In this document: positions 7,749 to 16,400 of the stretch, piece after piece
Layout: the number at the start of each line of letters is the position of its first letter
Numbering within the stretch: the first letter of the stretch is position 1
Assembly (NCBI GenBank): GCA_004555955.1
Contig: SFJG01000021.1
Span: forward strand, 1-28,322
Source: Bacteroidales bacterium
Lineage (GTDB): Bacteria; Bacteroidota; Bacteroidia; Bacteroidales; Muribaculaceae
Direction of reading: 5' to 3'
DNA: 28,322 bases
Notes under the pieces: generated by a model
Seen by the model: the letters and a program-made list of their open reading frames with translations, nothing else
Databases searched by the model: none
Told to the model about the DNA's origin: nothing
Position numbers and translations under genes: made by a program

Positions 7749-9389
7749 ATGAACCGAATCAGCATTTTCGCCCTCGCGCTCGCTCTATCGGCATCGACAG
7801 CCGACGCATGCACAAGCCTAATCGCCGGAAAAGGAGCCACCACCGACGGCTCTACAATAATCACCTACAACGCCGACTCTTACGTCATTAGCGGATACTT
7901 GCAGCACACACCGGCAGCCGACCATGCGCCGGGCGAAATGCTCGAAGTTGTGGAATGGGACACCGACAAGCCGCTCGGCAAGATTCCGCAAGTGAGCCAC
8001 ACCTACTCGACCATCGGCAACATCAACGAACACCAATTGGCAATCACCGAATCGACCTTCGACTGCCGCACAGAGCTCGCCGACACAACAGCAATAATCG
8101 ACTATGGCTCACTGATTTACATAGCACTCCAACGCGCCAAGACAGCACGCGAAGCAATCACCGTTATGACCGACCTGGTTGCCGAATACGGCTACTACAG
8201 CGGCGGCGAATCGTTCTCGATAGCCGACCCCGACGAGGCTTGGGTGCTCGAAATGGTGTCGAAAGGCATGGTCGAAAAAGGTGCTGTGTGGGTGGCACGC
8301 CGCATCCCCGACGACTGCATTAGCGGACACGCCAACCAGTCGCGCATCCACCAATTTCCGCTCAACGACAAAGAAAACTGCCTCTACTCAGCCGATGTAA
8401 TCACATTTGCACGCAAAATGGGATGGTTCGACGGCAAAGATGAAGACTTCAGTTTCTCAAAAGCCTACGCCGTAAGCGACTACCTGTCGTACCGCGGTTG
8501 CGACGGACGCGTTTGGTCGTATTTCAACCGCTTTGCCGACGGCATGGACAAATATCTGCCATTCATCAAAGGCGATGGCGGCGAAACGCTGCCCCTCTAT
8601 GTGAAACCCAACAGAAAACTGTCGGTGCGCGACATCCAAAGTGCAATGCGCGACCACTTCGACGGCACAGAATTTGACATGACCACCGACCCCGGCGCAG
8701 GTCCTTGGAAGTCGCCCTACCGCTATGCCCCGCTGATTTACGAAGTCGACTCTGTGGAATACATTCACGAACGCCCTATATCGACTCAACAAACCGGATT
8801 TACACTCGTTGCTCAAATGCGCGGATGGCTCCCCGACTGCATCGGCGGAATCCTCTGGTTTGGCGTCGACGATGCCAAGATGGGCGTATACAACCCGATT
8901 TATTGCTGCATGAACCGCGTGCCAAACTGCTACCGCCGCGAGATTTCCGACCTCTACACACTCAATTGGGAATCGGCGTTTTGGGTTAACAACTGGGTGG
9001 CTAACCAAGCGTACAATCGATTCTCGCTGATTTACCCCGATGTGGTAAAGGTGCAAAACGAAATCGAAGACGCCTATACTGCTATGACTCAGGCAATTGA
9101 GAAGCGCGCCGCCACAGCACTCAAAGAATCGCCGAGCCAAGCCGTCGAAATTCTTTCGGCGTTCAGCGACAGCGTTTCGCAAGCCGCTACCGACCGCTAC
9201 CGCAAACTTGGTGAATATATCTTCGTGAAAAATCTCGACGGACGCCAACGAAAAGAAGAAAACGGCAGTTTCAAACGCACCGAATACGGTTACCCCGTCA
9301 GCCCCAATTCTCCCGGCTACTCTAACGAATACTACAAACGTATCGTCGACGAAACCGGCACGAAATTCATCAACAAAAAAATGGAATAA
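7749..9389 (+). CDS. C69-family dipeptidase (secreted)
   Basis: N-terminal-nucleophile hydrolase of peptidase family C69, which cleaves dipeptides. Length is 546 residues. Seen: signal peptide 1-20 (ending STADA) cut directly before C21, so the mature protein starts with the catalytic cysteine, followed by TSLIAGKGATTDGS as in the family. Further family-like stretches are STIGNINEHQLAITEST, DPDEAWVLEM and HANQSRIHQFP. The C-terminal region is helical. It lies 21 bases downstream of the fimbrillin-like lipoprotein and ends the gldE run. The likely site of action is the periplasm or cell surface, in nutrient peptide scavenging. Confidence 0.92.
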   Translation: MNRISIFALALALSASTADACTSLIAGKGATTDGSTIITYNADSYVISGYLQHTPAADHAPGEMLEVVEWDTDKPLGKIPQVSHTYSTIGNINEHQLAITESTFDCRTELADTTAIIDYGSLIYIALQRAKTAREAITVMTDLVAEYGYYSGGESFSIADPDEAWVLEMVSKGMVEKGAVWVARRIPDDCISGHANQSRIHQFPLNDKENCLYSADVITFARKMGWFDGKDEDFSFSKAYAVSDYLSYRGCDGRVWSYFNRFADGMDKYLPFIKGDGGETLPLYVKPNRKLSVRDIQSAMRDHFDGTEFDMTTDPGAGPWKSPYRYAPLIYEVDSVEYIHERPISTQQTGFTLVAQMRGWLPDCIGGILWFGVDDAKMGVYNPIYCCMNRVPNCYRREISDLYTLNWESAFWVNNWVANQAYNRFSLIYPDVVKVQNEIEDAYTAMTQAIEKRAATALKESPSQAVEILSAFSDSVSQAATDRYRKLGEYIFVKNLDGRQRKEENGSFKRTEYGYPVSPNSPGYSNEYYKRIVDETGTKFINKKME

Positions 9390-9400
9390 AACAGTTTTTC

Positions 9401-9432
9401 TTGCAAACTTTCTGGAAAGTCGTTAATTTAGC
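9401..9432 (+). promoter_or_regulatory. Promoter of first GYF-CD225 gene
   Basis: TTG at 9401-9403, a 20-base spacer, then TAATTTAGC at 9424-9432, one mismatch from TAnnTTTGC. It predicts a very short leader before the ATG at 9449. The same -7 variant occurs upstream of the GHL10 gene. Confidence 0.55.
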
Positions 9433-9448
9433 AAAAAATTGCAACCTG

Positions 9449-10066
9449 ATGAAAACGTACTACTTTTTAGGTCCTAACAATCAGCAAATCGGACCTATGC
9501 CATTAAACGAATTGATAGAAAGAATAGACGGCAACACGATGGTATGGACTGCCGGAATGAATGAATGGCAACCGGCAGGTTTCGTTCCGGAAGTAGCAGC
9601 CGCTCTCGCCGCACGCAGTCAAAATGCGCCGCAACAGCCGCAGCAACAACCATACAACCCTAACAATCAAGGTTATGGTCAGCAAGGTTATGGACAGCAA
9701 GGCTACGGACAGCAAGGTTATGGTCAGCAAGGTTACGGCCAGCAAGGCTATTATGGTCAGCAAGGTTACGGACAACAAGGCTATGGTCAGCAAGGTTACG
9801 GCCAACAGAACGATAATGGTTACGTGCCGGAACGCCCTCAAAACTATCTGATATTCTGTATACTGTCAATCCTGTTCTGCTGTTGGCCTTTGGCTGTAGT
9901 AGCACTTATCTACTCCACTAAGGTAAATAGCAACTACGATGTCGGCAACTACGCCGAATCTTTAGAATACTCGAAAAAGACTCGCACTTGGCTGATTACG
10001 AGTGCGATTTGCGGAGTTGTATTGATGATATTCTATGTCATTCTTTTACTTTCAGGAGAATTATAA
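9449..10066 (+). CDS. GYF-domain / CD225 (dispanin-like) membrane protein with GYGQQ repeats
   Basis: 205-residue protein of unknown function. Seen: a GYF_2-like domain (about 3-52) with QIGPMPLNEL and TMVWTAGMNEWQPA; a Q/P-rich linker (53-74); nine GYGQQ-type units (75-120), one with an extra Tyr; then a CD225/dispanin-like segment (130-200) with two membrane spans (about 132-155 and 181-202) and PQNYLIF, FCCWPLAVVALIYSTKV and GNYAESLEYSKKTRTW between them. CD225 is the domain of eukaryotic IFITM proteins; bacterial members are uncharacterised. The ATG at 9449 is chosen over one at 9401 because the domain starts there and the promoter would otherwise be inside the gene. It is followed by a DUF2752 gene 6 bases on and by a paralogue at 10514. 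Confidence 0.85.
   Translation: MKTYYFLGPNNQQIGPMPLNELIERIDGNTMVWTAGMNEWQPAGFVPEVAAALAARSQNAPQQPQQQPYNPNNQGYGQQGYGQQGYGQQGYGQQGYGQQGYYGQQGYGQQGYGQQGYGQQNDNGYVPERPQNYLIFCILSILFCCWPLAVVALIYSTKVNSNYDVGNYAESLEYSKKTRTWLITSAICGVVLMIFYVILLLSGEL
9671..9808 (+). repeat. In-frame 15-bp tandem repeat encoding nine GYGQQ units
   Basis: Nine units based on GGTTATGGTCAGCAA: eight of 15 bp and one of 18 bp (GYYGQQ). Third codon positions vary (ggt/ggc, tat/tac, gga/ggt/ggc, cag/caa), so the peptide repeat is kept while the DNA has diverged somewhat. It lies wholly inside the first GYF-CD225 gene. Confidence 0.95.
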
Positions 10067-10072
10067 CCGATT

Positions 10073-10471
10073 ATGCCTCTAAGGAAAAAGCAAAAACGAT
10101 ACGTTTACGCTGCCATTACACTCGCTGTAGTGGCAGCAATTGCTATTTATTCCTATTTCGTCGACACTCGCGGCGCCGCCCTCGCCCCGAAATGCCCGAT
10201 ATTTTTCGCCACGGGATATAAATGCCCGGGCTGCGGCACGCAACGCGCTCTACACGAACTTTTCCACGGCAATTTCATCGAGTTCGCCGGCTACAACCCG
10301 ATACTCGTCATCGCAATTCCATACATACTCATCCTCGTCTATTTGCAATATCTCGGCGGCGCCGACCGATTCCCCAAAGCGAACAACATAGTTGCCGGAC
10401 GCCCGGCTGCACTCGCCTGGTTGTTTATAATTATTGCGTACTGGATAATAAGGAATATTTTGAATTTTTGA
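10073..10471 (+). CDS. DUF2752 membrane protein
   Basis: 132-residue membrane protein of unknown function. Seen: a basic N-terminus (RKKQKR), a first span (about 11-30), then a loop with KCPIFFATGYKCPGCGTQRALHEL (cysteines 41, 51, 54), a signature of DUF2752, then NP at 75-76 and two more spans (about 77-97 and 112-129). The CPGCGTQRA motif suggests a metal site or a disulfide, but no activity is known. It starts 6 bases after the first GYF-CD225 gene and precedes its paralogue, so it is probably co-transcribed with the former and may function with both. Confidence 0.85.
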   Translation: MPLRKKQKRYVYAAITLAVVAAIAIYSYFVDTRGAALAPKCPIFFATGYKCPGCGTQRALHELFHGNFIEFAGYNPILVIAIPYILILVYLQYLGGADRFPKANNIVAGRPAALAWLFIIIAYWIIRNILNF

Positions 10472-10497
10472 TTTTCTGTTTTTTTCGCTATATTAGC
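10468..10497 (+). promoter_or_regulatory. Candidate promoter of second GYF-CD225 gene
   Basis: TTG at 10468-10470, an 18-base spacer, then TATATTAGC at 10489-10497, one mismatch from TAnnTTTGC. The -33 end overlaps the last codons of the DUF2752 gene. The second paralogue may therefore be expressed both from this site and by read-through. Confidence 0.4.
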
Positions 10498-10513
10498 CGA
10501 AAATTTGTGAGCT

Positions 10514-11059
10514 ATGAAGGAGTATTTTTATATTGACGTCAACGGCAACCAAGTCGGACCATGCCAATTGTCGGACCTCATCGGTGTAATTAACTTCGAC
10601 ACAATGGTCTGGACGTCAGAACTTACCGACTGGGTACAAGCCCGCAACGTTGCCGAACTCGCCGATGCGCTCAATGCCTATCAAACACAACAGAACGCAT
10701 ATCAACAACAGCCGCGCCAGCAATCGACGTATCAGCAACCGCCGCGTCAACAACGACCGGCGACGCGTCCCAAGCCCGACAACTACCTCGTGCTGAGCAT
10801 CATTTCCGTGTTTTTCTGCTGCATACCACTCAGCATTGCCGCAATCATCTATGCCATCAAAGTTGACGAATATTGGTCGAAAGGCGATTACGAAAGCGCA
10901 TACGATGCCTCCAACAAGGCAAAGAAACTGCTGATTTGGAGCGCAGTGGCAACCGCCGTTTTAACGATAGCAGTCATCATTTTCTACATTTTCTACATTT
11001 TGGTGTTTGCATTTGCCTTGGGCACGGTAGGATTAGCCACAACCGGCATTTTTCTATAA
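10514..11059 (+). CDS. Second GYF-domain / CD225 (dispanin-like) membrane protein
   Basis: 181-residue paralogue of the protein encoded at 9449-10066. Seen: a GYF_2-like domain (about 3-52) with QVGPCQLSDL and TMVWTSELTDW; a Q-rich linker (56-85) with YQQQPRQQ and YQQPPRQQ but no GYGQQ array; then a CD225-like part (88-160) with KPDNYLVLSI, FCCIPLSIAAIIYAIKV and GDYESAYDASNKAKKL; and a longer hydrophobic C-terminus (about 142-172). Domain order matches the first copy but the linkers have diverged, which points to an old duplication. It ends 9 bases before the convergent miaA stop, with no terminator visible between them. Confidence 0.85.
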   Translation: MKEYFYIDVNGNQVGPCQLSDLIGVINFDTMVWTSELTDWVQARNVAELADALNAYQTQQNAYQQQPRQQSTYQQPPRQQRPATRPKPDNYLVLSIISVFFCCIPLSIAAIIYAIKVDEYWSKGDYESAYDASNKAKKLLIWSAVATAVLTIAVIIFYIFYILVFAFALGTVGLATTGIFL

Positions 11060-11068
11060 CAAGCTGAT

Positions 11069-11959
11069 TTACAGCAAAGAAAGAATTCCATCTACATCGC
11101 CGGGAGCAAAGCGACGGATTTCGGCATCGCGAGCAAACCACGTCATCTGCTTCTTGGCGTAGACTCGCGTGTTTTTCTGAATGCGTGCTACTGCCGTCGG
11201 CAGGTCCCACACGCCATCGAACATGGCAAACATCTCTTTATAGCCCACCGTGTTGAGCGAGTTTAGGTGCCGCAGCGGATAGACTCGCCGCGCTTCGTCG
11301 ACCAATCCAGCCTCAACCATCTTCTCAACGCGACGATTAATGCGGTCGAAAAGCACGTCGCGCGGCAACGACATCTCGGTCTTGACAATCCGGAACGGCC
11401 GCTGTTTAGCACTGTTTGTGCGCAGCGAGGTGTAGGTTGTGCCCGATTGGCGGCAAATTTCAACGGCGTGCAGCACGCGTTTCATGTTTTTGCGGTCGAC
11501 GCGCTCATAATATTCCGGGTCGAGGCGACGTAGTTCGTCGAGCATTGCCTCATCGCCCGCGCGATGCCAATCGTCGACCACCGCCGCACGCACCGCGTCG
11601 CTGATAGTCGGAATATTGTCGATACCCTTGCAGACGGCATCGACATAGAGCATCGACCCGCCGCACATCACCACATAGTCGCTCGCGGAAAACAGTCGGT
11701 CAAGCAAAGCAATGGCATCAGCTTCGAACTGCGCGGCGCTATAGTATTCGTCGAGTTCGAGCATATCGACGAAATGATGCGGCACGGCACGGCGCTGAGC
11801 AGGCGTCGGCGCGGCTGTACCAATCGGAATGCCACGGTAAATTTGACGCGAGTCGGCACTGATAATCTCAGCACCGACTCGTTGCGCCAATTCTACGGCT
11901 GTATCACTTTTTCCAGAACCGGTAGGTCCGGTAATGACGATTAACGTTTTGCGGCTCAC
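11069..11959 (-). CDS. miaA: MiaA, tRNA dimethylallyltransferase
   Basis: Adds a dimethylallyl group to N6 of A37 in tRNAs that read codons starting with U, the first step to ms2i6A. Length is 296 residues, normal for the family. Seen: Walker A motif GPTGSGKS (11-18); the DSRQIYRG segment (36-43) used in catalysis and tRNA binding; CGGSMLY (about 99-105); and a C-terminal region with NTVGYKEMF and the helix QKNTRVYAKKQMTWF. The start is GTG at 11959, forming a GTGA overlap with the pepT stop, so it is translated from a pepT-miaA message. This pairing looks like genomic economy, not shared function. Confidence 0.96.
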   Translation of the reverse strand: MSRKTLIVITGPTGSGKSDTAVELAQRVGAEIISADSRQIYRGIPIGTAAPTPAQRRAVPHHFVDMLELDEYYSAAQFEADAIALLDRLFSASDYVVMCGGSMLYVDAVCKGIDNIPTISDAVRAAVVDDWHRAGDEAMLDELRRLDPEYYERVDRKNMKRVLHAVEICRQSGTTYTSLRTNSAKQRPFRIVKTEMSLPRDVLFDRINRRVEKMVEAGLVDEARRVYPLRHLNSLNTVGYKEMFAMFDGVWDLPTAVARIQKNTRVYAKKQMTWFARDAEIRRFAPGDVDGILSLL

Positions 11960-13176
11960 CGTTGCTCAACAAGTTTGCAAATCTCGATAATAACGTCGGT
12001 AGCCTTTTCCATCGAGCTGACAGGCACGTATTCGTAGCGTCCGTGGAAGTTCAGCCCTCCGGCAAAGATATTCGGGCAAGGAAGACCCTTGAACGACAAT
12101 TGCGCACCGTCCGTTCCGCCACGGATAGGCTGAACCTTAGGCGTCACGCCGGCGTTGACCATCGCCTGTTTGGCAATGTCGACAATAAACATCACCGGCT
12201 CAATCTTTTCGCGCATATTGTAGTATTGGTCCTTGATTTCAATCGTGCAGCAACCGGGGAACTCGTTGTTGGTCTTGCGCACGAGGTGCTCCAACTCCTT
12301 TTTGCGGCGCTCGAAGCGGTCCATATCGTGGTCGCGGATGATGTAGGTGAGCGTAGTTTCTTCGACCGAGCCGTCGACACCGATAAGGTGGTAGAATCCT
12401 TCGTAGTCTTCGGTATGCTCGGGAGTTTCCCAACGCGGGAGCATTATAATGAACTGGTTGGCGATGCGGATAGAGTTAATCATCTTGTGCTTGGCATAGC
12501 CGGGATGCACGTTGCGACCCTTGAATACAACCTTAGCCGATGCTGCGTTGAAGTTTTCGTACTCCAATTCGCCGATAGCGCCGCCATCCATGGTATAGGC
12601 GAAGTCGGCGCCAAAACGAGCAACGTCGAACTTATGTGCGCCCAAGCCGATTTCCTCGTCGGGATTAAAGCCGATACGGATGTCGCCGTGCTTGATTTCG
12701 GGATGCGCGAGCAGATACTCAACGGCAGTGATAATCTCGGCAACGCCGGCTTTGTCGTCGGCACCGAGCAGAGTCTTACCGTCGGTCACGACGAGTCGCT
12801 CGCCGACATAGTCTTTCAGTTCGGGGAAATCATCAACCGAGAGCACCACACCGGCGTCGGCATCGAGCACGATATTGCCGCCGTCGTAGTTTTCAACAAT
12901 CCGGGGATTAACGTGGCGTCCGGACATGTCGGGCGATGTATCCAAGTGGGCAATAAAACCTACAGTAGGCACTTTACGGTCGGTGTTCGACGGCAGGGTT
13001 GCCATAAGATATCCGTTGTCGTCGAGGGTAATGTCCTTCAGCCCTAACGATTTCAATTCTTTCTCTAATGCTTGGGCAAACACCATCTGACCCGGTGTCG
13101 ACGGCGTCAGATTGGTCAACTCATCGCTTTGGGTGTCGTACTTGACATAACCCAAAAACCTGTCTAATACATTCAT
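11956..13176 (-). CDS. pepT: PepT, peptidase T (tripeptide aminopeptidase)
   Basis: Zinc aminopeptidase of family M20 that removes the N-terminal residue of tripeptides in the cytoplasm. Length is 406 residues, as expected. Seen: metal ligands and catalytic residues in HLDTSPDMSG (H77, D79), GADDKAG (D140), NPDEEIGLG (E174-E175), YTMDGG (D197) and NFHGRYEY (H378). There is no signal peptide. It leads a two-gene unit with miaA and has a strong Bacteroidota promoter just upstream (13201-13232). Confidence 0.96.
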   Translation of the reverse strand: MNVLDRFLGYVKYDTQSDELTNLTPSTPGQMVFAQALEKELKSLGLKDITLDDNGYLMATLPSNTDRKVPTVGFIAHLDTSPDMSGRHVNPRIVENYDGGNIVLDADAGVVLSVDDFPELKDYVGERLVVTDGKTLLGADDKAGVAEIITAVEYLLAHPEIKHGDIRIGFNPDEEIGLGAHKFDVARFGADFAYTMDGGAIGELEYENFNAASAKVVFKGRNVHPGYAKHKMINSIRIANQFIIMLPRWETPEHTEDYEGFYHLIGVDGSVEETTLTYIIRDHDMDRFERRKKELEHLVRKTNNEFPGCCTIEIKDQYYNMREKIEPVMFIVDIAKQAMVNAGVTPKVQPIRGGTDGAQLSFKGLPCPNIFAGGLNFHGRYEYVPVSSMEKATDVIIEICKLVEQR

Positions 13177-13200
13177 CGGTATGTTAGTTTTGTTTTGACT

Positions 13201-13232
13201 GCAAATTTAATGCATTTTCGACGGTTTCTCAA
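13201..13232 (-). promoter_or_regulatory. pepT-miaA promoter
   Basis: On the minus strand TTG lies at 13232-13230 and TAAATTTGC at 13209-13201, with a 20-base spacer. The -7 box matches TAnnTTTGC exactly. It gives a leader of roughly 20 nt before the pepT ATG at 13176. Confidence 0.75.
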
Positions 13233-13370
13233 AACAATGCGCTGTGTTTTACAACATTTCGCGCCACCACCGCCGACGTCGAAGAAGTCTGAAGCGGAAA
13301 ATAACAGGAATCGAACGCTATTTTTACCATTAGAACAGATGTTTTTCTGAAATAATGTTAACAACACTTA

Positions 13371-13392
13371 TTTTATTCACATAAGAATAAAA
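13371..13392. promoter_or_regulatory. Perfect 8-bp inverted repeat upstream of the GHL10 gene (candidate regulator site)
   Basis: TTTTATTC (13371-13378), six bases, GAATAAAA (13385-13392). The right arm lies about 19 bases before the putative -7 box TAATTTAGC (13411-13419), where the -33 element should be, and no good TTG is seen there. This would fit an activator or repressor site. Chance occurrence in AT-rich DNA is possible. Confidence 0.4.
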
Positions 13393-13410
13393 GAATTCTT
13401 ACTTTTTGAC

Positions 13411-13419
13411 TAATTTAGC
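13411..13419 (+). promoter_or_regulatory. Candidate -7 element of the GHL10 gene
   Basis: TAATTTAGC, one mismatch from TAnnTTTGC and identical to the -7 box of the first GYF-CD225 gene. It lies 28 bases before the ATG at 13448. The -33 box is poor, and an inverted repeat occupies its place. Confidence 0.4.
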
Positions 13420-13447
13420 GACAAAAATAAACTAATACCTAAATAAA

Positions 13448-16400
13448 ATGTTAAGAAAGAGTACATTTTTAGCAGTGCTGATTATCACATTGTTAAACCC
13501 TATTGCAAAAGCGGACGACTACATTAAGCGCGAATTCCGCGCCATTTGGCTCACAACCGTTTGGGCCATCGACTGGCCATCGACGACAGGCACGACGTCG
13601 AGCGCACAAACTGCGCAAAAGAATCAAATGATTGCTTATCTCGACCAACTGGAGCAAGAAAACTTCAACGCAGTATGCTTCCAAGTTCGCTCGATGTGCG
13701 ACGCGATGTATAACTCGAAGTACGAGCCGTGGTCGAGTTACCTAACCGGCTCACGCGGCTCGAATCCCGGCTGGGACCCGTTGGCATTCGTTGTTGAAGA
13801 ATGTCACAAACGCGGCATGGAATGCCATGCGTGGGTCAATCCGTTCCGGTTCTCAACCGGTTCGGCTTGGAACACAACACAAGACCAACAACTGAAAAAC
13901 AACGGATGGCTACTGAGTTACAATGACGGAAGCAAAACCACAACCATCCTCAACCCGGGCATACCGGAAGCACGCAAACGTATTGTTGACGTTTGCCAAG
14001 ACATCATAACCAACTACGATGTCGATGGAATCATCTTCGACGACTATTTTTACCCGGAAGGCATACCGACAACAAGTGCAGCCGAAGACTATTCGCTCTG
14101 GCAATCGTCGGGCTCTGGCATGACTTTCGCCAACTGGCGTCGTAACAACATCAACATAGCAATTTCCGACATCTACGCAATGATTCAGTCGGTTAAGCCA
14201 TGGGTGCGCTTTGGTATAGGCCCGGCAGGTGCCGCATGCTCCGATAGTTCAGTGGCTGCGTCTCACGGCGTAGAACCGCTTTCGAATTATTGCTCCGCAT
14301 CCGACTGGCAATACAACGGCATTTTCTCCGACCCGGTACAATGGCTCGAAGACGGCACAATCGACTATATTTCGCCGCAAATCTATTGGACTACAACCAA
14401 CGCTACCAATCCGTTCGGCCCAATGACTCAATGGTGGTCAAAAGTTGCCAACCAATTCGGTCGTCACCATTTTGCCAGCCATAGCCTATCTTTCTTGAAG
14501 TCGAACACCGAGTCGAACTGGCAAGATGTTGGAAAACAGTTACAATACTCACGCGACTACACAGAAAACGCAGCTCCCGGAAGTGTGTTCTATTCATTCC
14601 AATACATGAGCGGAAAAACCGCATCGGGCTTCGGTGATTGGCTTTTAGCCAACAAATACCAAATGAAGTCATTGCCGCCTGCCATGACATGGAAAACTGC
14701 CACCAACCCGGGTAAAGTAAAAAACCTGTCGTCCGCACCCGACTCCAACGGCGGACTCTTCTGGGACAATATCGGCACTAACTACCGCTACAGCGTCTAT
14801 GCTATCCCTTCGTCTGTTTCGAAGTCGAACATTATGAGCACGGTAGTCGACGGAATCGAGTCGAAATATCTCGTCGACGTAACGTATAACAACTACATCT
14901 ACCTTCCCGAGGAAAAAGTTAGCGGCTACTACTACGCAGTATGCGCGCTCGACCGCTTCGGAAACGAATACGCACCGCGCTATAGCAACGAAAACGTACT
15001 GCCGGCCGACAAGGTTACGCTCACCGCACCTATCAACGGCGCTTCCGTTAAATCGCCCGCAACATTCTCGTGGACGGCAGCCACCGGCGCTACCTATCGC
15101 TTGCAAATAAGCAAATCGAGCAGTATGAGTTCGTTGGTAATCGACCAATCGGGCATTACTACCAACAGCACGACAGTCGACCTGTCGTCGCTCGGCGAAA
15201 GCCAAACATGCTATTGGCGTGTCGTATGCTCGCAATCGGGCAAAGAAGACACCCCGTCGGACGTTGCCACCTTCAAAACGGCAGAATATGAATCGATTAG
15301 CGGGCTTTCGCTCAGTTCGCCCGCCAACGGGTCAACCGTAGCCGACCAGTCGACCATCACATTCGCATGGGCAGGCGTTGCCGGCGCATCCTACTCTCTC
15401 GAAATAGCGACCAACTCATCGTTCTCCGACATCGTAGCATCGAAATCGACAACATCGACATCGGCAAGCATCGCAATGAGTTCTCTCCAATACAACTCAA
15501 CTTACTATTGGCGCATAACAGCCACAAAATCAGGCTATAAAACAACCTCAACGTCGGCATGGTCGTTCTCTACGCCGCGCCGCGACCCGGCACCTGCCGT
15601 TACGCTAATCGCGCCCACCAACGGCTCGACCCTCGACGACGCATTTTCGTTTGTCTTCACCGCCGCCAACGTTGATAGTTACACGCTGCAAATCGCTACA
15701 AACTCATCGTTCAGCAACGTCGTTAAGACAATAACCTCCGGCTTCACCGCAAACGGTTCTAATATGGAATACGCCGTAGCAAAAACCGAACTTCCTCGCG
15801 GCAGTTATTACTGGAGAGTGGTTACCACGAAATCCGGTTGCCTCGACTCGAGTTCGGACACATGGCAGTTTGTCTTCGACGTGTCGGGCGAAGCAGGCTA
15901 TTTCATCAAGAAAGACCTTGCTGCCTACGACCCGAACGGCGAAATCCTGTTAGAAAACCTCTGGATGCGCTCTATCGACAGCAACTTCAACAACCTGCCG
16001 ACCGCAACCGATTGGGGATTGAACCGTGGTATGTGCGCAATCGACAATATCATCTACATCTGCGGTCGTGTAGCCAATGCGCAAACATCCGACTGCTACA
16101 TTGACCGTTACAACGCATTCACCGGCGAACTTATGAGTCGCCTCGAATTGCCGACGACGATACAAGATGCACTCTATCCTTGCAACAGCATTATGAAAGA
16201 CAATGCAGGCAACTTGCTCATCTCGAACCTCACCAACGACTTGTCGACCAAGCCATTAGTAATCTACAAAATCGACAAACTCACGGGCGAAGCAACCAAA
16301 GTGGTATCGCTGATCTACACCGGCGGCGGCCGCGTTGACCACTGCTCAATCTACGGCAACATCTCCGGCACATACTATGTTTTTGCAGCCCTCTCGGGCG

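Noticed and set aside
9671..9808. Possible CRISPR array
   Set aside because: The repeats are contiguous 15-bp units without spacers and encode GYGQQ in frame in a membrane protein gene.
11962..13047. 361-codon open frame on the plus strand
   Set aside because: It is antisense to pepT, which has all its catalytic residues. There is no promoter or family signal.
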